A stretch of 64,000 nt of DNA. Source: Paralvinella palmiformis (taxonomy: Eukaryota > Annelida > Polychaeta > Terebellida > Alvinellidae). The stretch lies in contig JAODUP010000104.1 of the NCBI GenBank assembly GCA_025642065.1, positions 586,001 through 650,000 of the forward strand, written 5' to 3'. Positions 24,874 to 36,912 of the stretch are shown here, one piece after another; within the stretch, counting starts at the first letter, position 1; each line of letters opens with the position of its first letter. The position numbers were made by a program, and so were the translations under genes. The notes under the pieces were generated by a model. The model saw only the letters and a program-made list of their open reading frames with translations. It was not told the DNA's origin and searched no databases.

Positions 24874-26270
24874 ATGAATGCCTCCCTGGATTCGTCGTGG
24901 GCCGGCTTCGGTTTGAACATCGACGAGCCCGGATCGCGAGCGAACACCCTGCTCGGATTCGGCTATCAACCGCCGCCGGCGAACGGCACCGGAAACGCGA
25001 CGAGCGATCTCCTCGACGGGACGAACGGCTCCGATATCGGCCTGGTGCACGGCATTCCGCGCGACCTGTTCGACCCGCGAATGTTGGCCTTCCGTCGCGT
25101 GATACACACGTTCGACATGTACTGCCTGCCGACGGTGATAGCGGTCGGCATTCTCGGCAACATCGTCTGCTTCTTCGTCTTCATGGCCACCTACCTTCGC
25201 CGGATGTCGAGCTGCATCTACCTGGCGGCTCTGTCCGTCACCGACGCGCTGTTCCTCGTCACGACGCTCTGCGCCTGGCTGGACAACATCAACGTCGACG
25301 TCTACCACCGGCCGGGCTGGTGCCAGCTGCTCACCTACGTCAGCTTCGTGACCAGCTTCCTCGACGTCTGGTACGTCGTTGGATTCACCGTCGAGCGCTA
25401 CCTGGCCATCTGCTTCCCGTTCAAGCGGCAGCAGCTCTGCTCGGCGAGGCGGGCCAAGATCGTCGTCATCTCGCTGGCTGTCAGCGGCGCCGTGCTCTTC
25501 AACTTCGCGCTCTGGTCGTCCGAGGTCGGATTTCTCTACCAACGGAAGTACTGCGCCCCGATGCCGAAGTACTACGACCTGGTCAGCGGGCTGAGCAACA
25601 TCGACACGCTAATCACACTCATCATACCGACGGTGATCATCATCACGAGCAACATTCGCATCACGTACGCCGTCGCCAAGTTCTACCGCAGTCGGGTCCG
25701 GCTCGAGGGACGCCGTCAGATGACGTCGACGTCGGCGTCGAGAAACGAGAGCTGCGACCTTCGGCAACAGCGCCGCGTGGACGGCTGACGCCAGGGGCCT
25801 TGTACTCGAACTCGTCGTACAACCGGCTGCAGATGAAGGTCACCAAGATGCTGTTGATCGTCTCCAGCGTCTTTCTGCTCTGCCATATCCCGAGTCACGG
25901 CTTTCGCGTCTACGTTTTCATCATGACGTTGGTCGTCGACGGGTACCATCCGTCGCACATGGCTCTGCTCGTCCAGAAACTCTTCCAGTACGTCTACTAC
26001 ATGAATTTCTCGCTCAACTTCTTTCTCTACAATATATCCGGCAAGTCGTTCCGGAAGGCGATGATCCGGCTCGGCCGCGTTCTCTGCACGAGGATAGGGC
26101 ACTGCGTGCGCGCCCAGTACGCCGTCTTGCGGTACAGACGATCTACGCAGCTGACCCGCTCGCCGCGCTGCGACGTGATTCCGATACGCGCGCCGCCCAA
26201 TCAGTTGCACAACTGCATCCATAGAGCAAACGCGTACAAAACATGCAAAGTCTGTGAACAGTATTTCTGA
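24874..26270 (+). CDS. Rhodopsin-family (class A) G-protein-coupled receptor, neuropeptide-receptor type; frame shifts once in the third intracellular loop
   Basis: A seven-helix plasma-membrane receptor coupling an extracellular, probably peptide, ligand to G proteins. From ATG 24874, residues 1-80 form an outer N-terminus with NxS/T sites at N2, N37, N41 and N51. TM1 (about 82-107) has the GN pair G95-N96. TM2 (115-136) has SVTDALF with the conserved Asp 124. Cys150 at the TM3 start pairs with Cys227 in loop 2. TM3 ends ERY (174-176). TM4 is about 195-213 and TM5, with P252, about 244-268. The first frame stops at 25786-25788. TM6 (MLLIVSSVFLLCHIPSHGFR, about 25846-25905) and TM7 (NFSLNFFLYNISGKSFRKAM, an NFFLY variant of NPxxY, about 26000-26065) lie in another frame that ends at TGA 26268-26270. 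One missing base, or two extra, between about 25690 and 25800 explains this: sequence error, true mutation or a small intron. The ligand cannot be told. Very GC-rich codons fit no neighbour. Confidence 0.86.
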
Positions 26271-26289
26271 ACAGCGTAGTTACGGGTGA

Positions 26290-26533
26290 GGGATTCGGTT
26301 TGTGTGTGTACGTGTGTCTGTGTGTGTGACGTCAGTAGTGCTGGCTGGGTCGATCCCAACTCATTTGAATCGATATTAAAATATGATGAGATTTTGGATT
26401 GGCCGATGAAACTTTTGTCTCTGTGTCTGCGCATGCGTGTGCACGTGTTCTTACATGGGTACAAGCTTGTGTATATATATATATATATATATATATAACT
26501 TTATTCATATACACAAGCTTGTTCCCAAGTAGG

Positions 26534-26586
<53 letters not shown>

Positions 26587-26838
26587 CCTCCATTTCCGCT
26601 ATAATATTAACATTTCCCAATTTTTCTTCTCTCTTTATCTATCTTTCCACACACTCACACACACACACACAAGCGCGTGCTCGCGCGGACACAAACACAC
26701 ACACACAAATGAAATTCGAACCGGTCAAACAAAATTGATTGCATACGTCAGTGGATTATTCAAGTGTATTCACAGTTCGTGATTCCATGTGCTGGTTAGT
26801 TTTCACACACACACACACACACATACACACACACACAC

Positions 26839-26874
<36 letters not shown>

Positions 26875-26925
26875 AATATATACACACACACACACATACA
26901 CACGCACAGACACACACAGTTTGAG
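26290..26925. repeat. Microsatellite cluster (TG)n, (TA)n, (CA)n
   Basis: TG-rich at 26299-26330, AT tracts at 26471-26498 and 26538-26582, CA-rich at 26650-26707, then CA at 26804-26840, TA at 26841-26870 and CA at 26881-26920. The sequence around 26455-26475 (GTACAAGCTTGTGTATA) reappears inverted at 26508-26527, giving a hairpin around the first AT tract. Confidence 0.88.
26375..26380 (+). promoter_or_regulatory. Possible ATTAAA polyadenylation signal of the receptor gene
   Basis: The first polyadenylation-like hexamer after the stop at 26270 is ATTAAA, about 105 bp downstream. The microsatellites beyond make a longer 3' end hard to judge. Confidence 0.3.
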
Positions 26926-27645
26926 TTGGAACGCGATTTTTTCCAACAGCCCTAACCCCCTTCGCCTCACGCAACTTCCCGGCTAGCCTCATAGTGTTAT
27001 GTCACTATTTCCACACTAAGTACATTTGCATGCTTCGCTTAATATATGTAAGTGTGACCCGGGTGTTAGTAAGCGAATTATTGTCATATGTTAAGTGTGC
27101 GTGTGCTAGAAGCGCGAAAAGACATGGCGCAGAGAATAAAAATAGTTTTTAACGATCTGATTCTAGGATATCGCCTTGCTGGTCCAAATGTCGCGGTGCA
27201 ACGAAATTGAAGAAAGTAAGTTACCTACACGACTGTATTTTGTGTGTGAAGAAATGTGTACGTTTGAGCATGGCGTGTGTGTGTTTGTATGCTGATGTGT
27301 GCACGAGCACGCGGTAGGCCTAAACCTTCAGAAAAACAAATTACCACACGAAAGCTTGATTATTAATGGCCTTTAACGGTAAATCTGAATAATAAAAAAA
27401 ATTAAAATACAAGGTTTTTATGCACTGCGTTGTTAAAGTTAAAGGTTTTGAGGCTAGCTGATCGCATGCTATGGTTGTTGTTGTTTAATTGTCTGTACCA
27501 TTATCGGATATTTGCTGGTGTTTACAAAGAGTAACGTAGGGACGTATTGTTGACATATTGTCTTTCCAACAAGAAATGCTGAACAAATTCCAATGTCCGA
27601 CCTAAATGCATATTCCGGCAATTCTTTAAACCCCCATCTTTGCTG
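26926..27645. other. No gene recognised
   Basis: Unique-looking DNA with mixed composition. It may include receptor 3' flank. No ORF with protein-like text. Confidence 0.45.
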
Positions 27646-27656
27646 GTTGGTTTATG

Positions 27657-27856
27657 ATGATGATGATAATGATTGATGGTTTATGGCCACTTTTGTGCAC
27701 ATGGTAAGCTAAATGGGCCGAGCGACCTCTAAAGGTAATGAAGCGGAACCAAAAAGATGAAACACCCTTCAGATATGGCCACGCCAAGATTCGAACCCGG
27801 GTGGTAGTGATCTGCGGCCCAACACACTACCGTTAAACCACGGAGGGGCCCTACTA
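27657..27856 (-). mobile_element. tRNA-derived SINE, family S1 (copy c) with target-site duplication
   Basis: An S1 in reverse orientation. The B box is seen as GATTCGAACCCGGG at about 27788-27801, and the body as GGCCACTTTTGTGCACATGG and AAATGGGCCGAGCGACCTC. The tail side (left) carries ATG triplets. The 11 bp GTTGGTTTATG at 27646-27656 is repeated at 27857-27867, exactly at both edges, which marks a target-primed retrotransposition event. Confidence 0.92.
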
Positions 27857-27999
27857 GTTGGTTTATGTTAGAGTTGGTTCTTCCATGGAATTGATTCTCC
27901 AAAAAAAAAACTAGGTTCTGAGTTCTGAAGAAGATCGGGATTTAAATCCCCCCCCCCCAAAAAAAAAACCTACAAAAAACCGGTTAGCTTCTCTATGGA

Positions 28000-29350
28000 T
28001 CAGTTCTGATAAATGAAAGCTGTCAAGAACCGTCGGCGGCATCCGGACGATTCACGCGTCATTCCAGTCACATGGATGTCAGGTAGGTCTGAACTAAACT
28101 AGAATAAGATATGTGAAAAACAGGTGCCACAAGGGTTATGTTTTACGATGTACGTGTTCAGTTTCAGCGCAATTTGCCATCCGACGACACCCCCCCCCCG
28201 TTTCGTTCAATTGATAAGATACGATAATTGTAGACGGCTGATGATGACATAAAGAGTCGCGACAATGATGCGTCCTTTAAGCGGGCGGCTATTAGTTTAC
28301 AAAGGACTCCAGTAGAGATTAAGGCATTTTGACATAGCTGCGAGAATGCTTTTTACAATAAGACGCGAGTAATGGAGAATACGAAGCGATATTGACAATG
28401 AAATGATTGCTAAAAGAGCTCGCGTTACGGGTCGAGGACGACGACTGCTAATGATGACATCCTTCGAGTTACACGACGAATGTCTCCATTTATCAACGCC
28501 GTCAGGACCTTTGCACTTCCTAATGCGTTTTATGCCCATTGAAAAGGCGTAATGAGACATTAGGGGGCTAAACCAGACAGACCAATGCGACACGGCGGTT
28601 CGTTCCCAGGACGATGTCCGGCTTACCAAGATGTGATATGCGATGCACTAAACACCGACCACCTCCGACGCAACTGACGCCAGCCGTAAACAGCCGCCGG
28701 GGAGGGGATGGGGGGATGGGGTGAAGGGTGGTTTGAGAGATTGTGTGACCGTTCCCTCGGTAAGTGCCAGGAGAATCCCATACCGGGCACGAATTGTCCT
28801 GATTTATCGACGTTCGGAGATTAGAGCTGCGCTGCGCGAGACTCGTCCGTCGCGCTGGCGTAGGGAAGACCTCAACTGAGATTGGACCGCTAATGCCAGA
28901 TGTCTAAGGCCAGGGCTTCAGTTACTGGATGGCGAACGGGCTCTTGATTTCATCTTCTCACTATCCGGAGCAGGATTTAGTAACACCGACATCCTCGCGG
29001 GCCCGCCGGTTATTATACTCTTATGACCCTCAGTGTCTTTATCCCACCAAATACGATGATATGTAGCTGGCGATTGATTTTGTCCGCCGCGGCTAGCGGT
29101 CTAGGCCGCGGCTTGCCGGGAATGAAGATGCGTTGACGATGTTTGCGTGGACCAAGAAATTAACTGACACTAGAACCCCAGAACAAATGACGTCGTGTAC
29201 TTGTTGGCTTTAACCAATGAGAAGTTATGGTCATATTGTTATCAAAATTGAGGGGGGGGGGAGATCGGGTGGTGGGATTATGACGTGCACGCCCTCACTG
29301 ACGGACGTACAATCTCGGGCGTATACGATTACACCCGAAACATTTAGCTA
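28000..29350. other. Unique GC-richer island downstream of the receptor gene
   Basis: About 1.3 kb free of microsatellites, with frequent CpG and many homeobox-like AATTA/TAATGA words at 28300-28560. A minus-strand ORF at 28297-28629 (110 codons) has no recognisable text. Plausible regulatory DNA; conservation would test this. Confidence 0.4.
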
Positions 29351-29367
29351 TACGCCCATATGGGTGA

Positions 29368-29382
29368 CACACACACACACAC

Positions 29383-29452
<70 letters not shown>
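29368..29452. repeat. (CA)n microsatellite
   Basis: CA dinucleotides with one missing C near 29383, flanked on the right by GTACGTACGCACGCAC. Confidence 0.96.
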
Positions 29453-29453
<1 letters not shown>

Positions 29454-30010
29454 ACGTACGCACGCACACAAACACACCTTGGCAAAAATACAGCAGCGAC
29501 GTGCCCATTAGAAAGATCTGCATTTGAAACGTGTTGCCCAGTTTAATTTCTACTCAGGTGCGATCGATTAAGCAAAGCGCTTTAGAACGTTTGTTGTGAT
29601 AGGAGTCAGAACGTCGATCCTTTACAGAATTATGGCCATGTCATGGTTATAGTAGCCTTTTTATAGTTTGCGCCAAAATGAAGCCATAGAAAACATTATT
29701 AATTCACGTTAACGCCTGGTTGAGATAACCAGATACTCTAGAACTCCGTTCTTTAGATTAAAATCTGTTTAACGTGTATGTAGCCAATAGAAAAACTGTT
29801 ATCAGTTAATGATTGTAATCTTGTGATTGATTGGGTAAGTGGAGGTAAGTGAAATGGATCTTAATAGGTTATTTATGGGTATTTATTTCAGCTCTGAGGC
29901 GTGACTGATTTATTTTAGTATTATCCAAACAACAATCACGCCCTCTGGTGGATGCCAAACAAACTTTAACGCTCCAGCAGAAAACTGGTCGCACTGAGTG
30001 CAGTGTAAAG
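29453..30010. other. No gene recognised
   Basis: AT-rich unique DNA without long ORFs or repeats that I can identify. Confidence 0.45.
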
Positions 30011-30014
30011 GTGG

Positions 30015-30203
30015 TTGTTATTTTTGGGCCCGCTTTTATTCACGCGATTGGCTAAATTGGCCGAGCGATGTCCGTAGGTCATTATGAGGAGGGGTGAAAG
30101 ACGAAACACCTTTCTAACATAGTTCGGGATGGGTTTGAAACTTGATGCTATAGATCTGTGATCAATAGCGCTATCAGTTAGGCCACTGAGCTACCCACTA
30201 GCT
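30015..30203 (-). mobile_element. tRNA-derived SINE-like element related to S1/S2
   Basis: In reverse orientation the blocks match S1 in order: tail side TTGGCTAAATTGGCCGAGCG, then GAAAGACGAAACACCTTTC, a degenerate B box (GGGTTTGAAACTTG complement) and an A-box region (TCAGTTAGGCCACTGAGC complement). Strongly diverged, so an old copy or a subfamily. Confidence 0.6.
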
Positions 30204-30465
30204 GCTGATAAAACGTCAATTCACCAACGATTGGTGTTCGGAACATCCGAAATATTCTTTTAATGGCGTCTCTTGTTCCCCGTCAGCAATTAGGCTGTCG
30301 CTCATGTGATATTAGTTGTACACCTGAGACAGAAACCAGATAATTACATAAAAGTAGTCAACAAACACCAATTGCCTATTGTTCAAACCACTATGTATAC
30401 AACCGGACAATTGAAGAGGTTTGCATAGGCATCTAAAAGCCAAATTGTCTACGTTTTCACATCAA

Positions 30466-30466
<1 letters not shown>

Positions 30467-30520
<54 letters not shown>

Positions 30521-30521
30521 T
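30467..30521. repeat. (TA)n(TG)n microsatellite
   Basis: TA dinucleotides pass directly into TG dinucleotides. The plus-strand ORF of 179 codons over this and the next 430 bp has no recognisable protein text. Confidence 0.95.
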
Positions 30522-30944
30522 TGACGAAAGAGCTTTATTTGTAAAATTCTTCCATTATCTTGTAATGTCATATCAAATAAGACGAACACTATACGACTGT
30601 TTAGCCAATATGTATTTCATGACCTCTACCCGACATGAGAGATCAGCTAGATATAATCACGAAACATGTTTAGAAATGGAGACTATCAGATTTTATAGTT
30701 TGATTAAAGTCATAAGTGATGAAGTTTATCAATACGTCGAAACTGCCATATCGTCATTTATAATACAGTGTGCTGCAGACGTTCAGGTCGAGGTTTCTGC
30801 GAAGCCGTATATTATGAAGCCATTCATCCACGACTATTCGGCAATTCGACATTCGGCAATCATTATATCCTCTGTCCGTGCTGTTATGTATGCATCACTA
30901 AAAGGTTCTTTTTGGGACATTTATTCTGTAACAACCATCGAAAT

Positions 30945-31640
30945 GATAATAATTAATTAATAATAATAACAAACTTCTATACTGGAATATCTTCAAAAAG
31001 AATCGAGCTCAGTGGCACACCTAGTACAGGGGTTAAGCAATCTCATAGTCAAGGTACATTGCAAAATCCATCAACAAATGATCGGATGCAGTGAAAACTG
31101 AGGAGGAATAAGCAATTCTGAAAAGGTGAGTTTTCAAATGGTGACGGAAAGAAACTATGCTATTTGATGACTTAACATGTTCAGAGAATGAGTTCCGAAG
31201 TGTTGTGACAGCAACTAAAAAATCACGCGTTCCAGCATGACTTTTAATGCTGGGAACAGACAACAAGTGAAAACAGATGAACGGAGCACTCTGGGCTTGG
31301 GTGCTAGAGAAAGCATGGAACATATATATGAACGTTCTCCGGAAGAAAAAAAATTGGTAGGCAATAGTGCAGAGTTTGAAAATGATGCGAGATTGAACAG
31401 GGAGCCAATGAAGTCATTTCAGGAGTGGTACTGAATGAGAAACCGAGAAGACCGTGTGACAACCCTATAGCTAAGCAGTCAAGAACACACTGAAGTCTTA
31501 GAATATCCTTAGACGCGACGTTATAAAGAAGCCAGTTGCAGTAATCTAGCCTACTAGTAATGAGTGCTGCGGCAATGGTTTTGGCGACTGAAAGGTTAAT
31601 ATAGCAACGAATACGAAACGAAAAATGTATTGAACTCAAG
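30945..31640 (-). mobile_element. LINE B: 3' part of a CR1/L2-like retrotransposon
   Basis: On the minus strand, 31639-31304 reads SVAKTIAAALITSRLDYCNW and LLYNVASKDILRLQCVLDCL, and 31323-31033 ends with SIVSFRHHLKTHLFRIAYSS. This is the standard C-terminal domain order of CR1/L2/Daphne-type ORF2 after the reverse transcriptase. A 3' untranslated end with GAGCTCGATTCTTTTTGAAG and a TTATTATTA tail finishes at about 30950. The catalytic RT and endonuclease parts are missing, so the copy is 5'-truncated and dead. Confidence 0.8.
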
Positions 31641-32085
31641 TTGGATGCATTTGCAAAATATCCACTTTGGTATTGTGGGTTGATAAACCAACTGATTCGC
31701 TTTCTATTTATTGATCTAATATGTTAATCGAAGATAGTACCTGAGAGTGACAATCTGGATGGTTTTCGGGACATCTGTATAAACAAATCAATACTTTATT
31801 TACCTTAGCGTACGTGAATTTGATTAATAAATGTATTTTCTCGGCTTTTTCTCAAGAAGTCTCTTAACTCTGACGTTACTGTTGTTCATCTCGAGGGAAA
31901 TAGTTAGCTTTCTAAAGATGAGATTATCGTGAACTACTTTCACTCCGATTATTCAACCAATTTTCCCTCATGACTTAAATATTCAATAAACGATGCTTTG
32001 CTAATGGATCGTACATTGTGTATTTACAACAAAATAAAAAAAGGGTCTCACAACAAAATAGGTCGAAACCTTCGACTGCACACCG

Positions 32086-32392
32086 CGACCACCGCAAAAA
32101 CGACGATGACGACCACCACCGCCACCACCACCACCACAATCACCAGCACCACCACCACTATCATCACCACCACAATCACCACGACAACCATCACAATCAC
32201 CACAACCACCAGCACGAGCACCACCACAATCACCAGCACTACCACCACTATCACCATCACCACCACAACCACAACCATCACAATCACCATAACCACCAGC
32301 ACCAGCACCACAACCACTCTAACCACCAGAACCGCAACCACCACCACAACCACCACCACCACCACCACCAACAACAACAACAATTACTACTA
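32086..32392. repeat. Imperfect (CAC)n / (CAN)n trinucleotide tract
   Basis: About 300 bp of CAC, CAA, CAT, CAG and ACC triplets. The Thr- and His-rich ORFs across it are artefacts of the repeat. A much shorter CAC/AAC-rich stretch lies at the equivalent point of A2 (51000-51060). Confidence 0.93.
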
Positions 32393-32905
32393 CTGTATAA
32401 TTTTATATCACCCTTACCAAACTACATTTATGTTGTCTTAGGAAGCTAATAATAAAAAATAAATAAAACAAAATGTTAGTCAGATAATTTAGAATAATAA
32501 TTTCAATGGTTTATGTTTTTAATCTACTGTAATTTGGGTACCTTTACTCACTGACTGACTGACAAAATGTACAAAAGATATTCTGTTCAAATCCGGTCGT
32601 CCATAACTTTGTTGGTCGTTGCTAATGGCAACTAATCTAAATAAATGTCACTCTGAAGGACGTGAGCTAATTCAATGTTGCAAATTTACGATCCACGAGT
32701 TCACACCTCACGCTCAGCAAAAGAGAACATTACAAAGGGTCAATTAATCATACAGTCATCACCAGTGAATGGAAATAAATAAAATAGGATATACTTTATG
32801 TTGTTTTATGCTGTATTGACTTAAGAGATGTTTGAGACATTGTTACTCTTCCACCACCACCGCAACAACAACAACAACAACAACAACAATAACAACATTA
32901 AACAT

Positions 32906-32908
<3 letters not shown>

Positions 32909-32949
<41 letters not shown>

Positions 32950-32962
32950 AGAGAGAGAGATT
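32909..32962. repeat. (TA)n(GA)n microsatellite in A1
   Basis: TA run then GAGAGAGA. In B1 the equivalent site (41262-41379) is a long GA run, and in B2 (56410-56462) a long AT run. Confidence 0.92.
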
Positions 32963-34131
32963 CAAATAAAGAAATAATTTCAGGTGTGTAATAACGCTAA
33001 GAAGAGTTTATAGTAGTGATTTATTAATCAAAAGCCTCTAGTTGTGAGACAATTCATTATCTCCGCAGGTAGTCGACCTGACGGACTTATAGTCCTTGGA
33101 ATCCGTAGGATATCGGTAGATTGTTAATATTAGCGTGACGACTATGTCTCAGGTGTGATGGAATAAGTTTCTACGTTATATTCTATATTATTTGTGGCAC
33201 TAATAAGGAAACTATACGAAGCCAAAAAGCTTAACCGATTTCATTTCATTATGTGATCATCATCATTTATAACTTGTTCGTTTCATAATAGGAGTTTTCA
33301 ATCCAACCAGGTAACTGGTAAAGCTGTCTCCACCGAATAGATGGCACATCTAATGTAAATTCATTCTACATTTATTAAACGTTAATTCCGTGGTGAAGCT
33401 AGTAATTTAAAACCATATGCGTATCTGTTATTTGAAGTTGCCATCCAGGTAAAATAACTGCTATTTCGGCCATTATTATTATTATTATTATTATTATTAT
33501 CAGTAGTCACACTTCCCCTGATGTATTATATAAACGTAAGGACGAAATAAATAATTTATTACTAAATAATGTTTGCTACCGACTAAAAGTATCAAGGAAC
33601 AGGGTAAATAACAAGGAGCGTAGTAACGGTCATTCTACGTTTGATGTGGAACGAGGTGCAGCAAATGACGTAACGTAACCCGGGCAGGTAAGGGAAGTCT
33701 GTGATGATTAGTGACCCAAGCGATATCTACGTTGGTTCATCATCTGCTGTCGGTAATTGAGTTGTATAATGAGATATCGTTAGCCAACACGATGACGTGA
33801 TGAGGCTAGAGACGTCGCTGCTGCTAGTGTTAATGGGCATGCTGCGGAAGCAGAAACATCTCACGAGATGAAACAAGCGGCAACTCATCAATTTTATGGG
33901 AGAACAAGTCCCATCTTTAGCTTTATAAGATTTTTATTAACACCTTTTTTACACCATTTCGTGTTTCTTTTGTTGCTCAGCGTGTCTGTCAGTCCACGAA
34001 TCTGTTCTCATGTCTGTCTGCGTATGTTTTTCTATTTGTCTCCTATTTAGTATTCCAGATACACACAGATGAACGCATTCACACACACATCCGAACACAC
34101 ACGCACGCGCCTGCACACGCATACACACGCG

Positions 34132-34269
<138 letters not shown>

Positions 34270-36652
34270 GCACGCAGGCACACACACACACGCACATAAA
34301 CACGAACACATATATTCCTGTGATGAATCATCCATTGATAATATTTACGTTTCTTTGTGATACATCTATGCACTCAAACTTTCATTTTATAATATTGCTG
34401 CTCATTATCTAGTGAACAGTGAATTAAACATTTTCATATAATATTTATAAAGAATACATCTAGATTTATATATACGAACTATTTTTCAAATCATCATGTG
34501 CTAACGACTAAACACGCACAGGAAGTTTTATTCTATAAGTCTAACGTCTTTATTCTTAAATTGGATTATGTTAGTTATTTTAACCTTTAGTCCGGTTAAG
34601 TACAGACTTATTTTAACCCGATGTGTGTTGAAACCCGTCGGTTGGATGCTAAAAGGTCGAAAAGAGGAATCGCAATTTATAAACGCCTTTTATGGTCGAA
34701 TTGACCTTCAGGACATCTGAATAGCACATTCTCTCTTCGGTTCTTTATCTGGGGAAGCATTGCATTTAGAATATTGAAAGTTGCAGACATACCAACGACA
34801 TGATAGTTAAGATATGTTTTCTTTGTCCAGATCAAAGAAGCCGTTTCATTACTCTTTCCCTATGTGTTGGAAAATGTTAATGGTAGACATATACGTCTTA
34901 GCTGTACGTACAATGATATGTTTTTTGAAAGGTAAACTCGAAGAATGAAAATCAGAAGAATATTGAGGAAAAATGGAGAACATGAAAGTTTTTATATAGT
35001 ATAATTATTCTGGTGTTGCTTCTGTCTCTAACTATTAGCTTTAATTACTATATATATTTTCAATTTTCCACGAATGAAACAAGAATATTCGTGGAATACA
35101 CAAACTCTATTTCACAAAATAATGGTTGGTCTGTTCCATATTTATCTCATACACGTTTTATAGCTTTATCACGCGCTGTAAGGTAAAATTTGGATATTAT
35201 ATCCTGTATCATAATCAGTGTTTTATTTTTGTTATGAAGATTATACATGGATAGAGATTGATATTGCATATATATAAACCGAGAATCAAGCCACTAGGCT
35301 AAGGCAATGTGATACTATTTAATCTCGTCTTCACAATGTGTTTATTAATTTGAGTGTTTTCATGAGACGTATGCATTTCGATGTGCAAAGGTGCTAAAAT
35401 AATGATAAACCAGAAAATATAAGACATAATACGTACACAATATAAAGTTGCAATTTATATATAAAAATCTAAGATGTCGAAATAATTACACATTCTAGGA
35501 CTACTTAGTTATAGTATAGAGAAGAATACGATTTTGTTTGCAATTGAAATCTCCTCCCCCACCACTCAAGGATGTATAGGAAAGATGGAGTAAAACCAAG
35601 TGCGGGTGGTTAACCAGGGTTTTTGTCCACGGGTTCTAACGTCACCTTTGATTTTAAATAATTCTGGGGAACCGATTATAACCGTGGTACAGCCAGCCCG
35701 ATTTGTGAGCCAGAATTATCCAAAGTTCGAACCCACTAAACTGAATTGGGGCCCCTACTGATGCATTGAATGTTATCTGAATCCGATTATACCAGTAAGC
35801 GGATACATGTCGCATGGCGGATTTGTGAACACATGAATTACAATTTTCAAAGATACACCGCAGGGATACGATAATAACGAATTTTGAATATATTTATCCA
35901 AAGGGTAAATTACAAAATGCTTTCATTTTCATTCCATGTTATGTTCTTGTCACCCAATAATTATCATGCGCTTTACATGTTAATATATTTATACGATATA
36001 TCATACTCATTTGAACAGTGGCATTTGTATAAAGATTGCTTATAAGAAATAAAAAGTCGGGTGAAAATATTTTTTTTTGTATGAACATAATTTTTTTGTC
36101 TATTTCACATAGAAATCTAATGTAAAGATGTGGTTCGTAACTGAAACTTAATATTCGCTTTCGTTTGGAATTAATAAATAGAGGATTGAACTAGAGTTCT
36201 GAATATTGACAGTCCGTTAATTGAAATGTATACTGTTCTGATACTATGAAGTCATATTAAAAGTTGCATGAAAAAAACTTAATATCTCTAAAACAACATT
36301 TAATTCGTATTACGAAGTATGTATATAAATTCTGATTAATATACAGGGATTAATATTTCTTATTTCCTTTGGACACCACCTATATCTATGAACTATCATC
36401 GAACTCAGCTCCTTGCAATAAGTTTAATCTGATTCATTTATTTCATTATATGTGAAAGATATGTTTCACATCAATATAATTTATGTGTAACAATAGCTTT
36501 GTAATATATATGATTTTCATAATATAAAGGTGGTATATTTTAGTTTTTATCATAACTGAAATAGAGTAGTTTGTGGATGCCTTTTATTGTCACAACATTA
36601 GATATAAGTAATGTAGTGTATTAAAAGGCGAAACTTAGATAAATAAACTATC

Positions 36653-36912
<260 letters not shown>

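Noticed and set aside
24796..25542. 248-codon open frame antisense to the receptor
   Set aside because: It is rich in R, V, E, D and A with no domain. It arises from the GC-rich codon pattern of the receptor on the other strand.
24801..25690. Long plus-strand frame overlapping TM1-TM5 in a second frame
   Set aside because: Upstream of about 25700 its text is arginine- and histidine-rich noise. Only the part after about 25800, which carries TM6 and TM7, is receptor sequence.
30421..30960. 179-codon plus-strand open frame
   Set aside because: Part of it is a TA/TG microsatellite. The remainder shows no domain, and AT-rich DNA here often stays open by chance.
32055..32070. AGGTCGAAACC recalling the ribozyme core
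   Set aside because: No CTGATGA or stem partner lies upstream, so it is a chance word match next to a triplet repeat.
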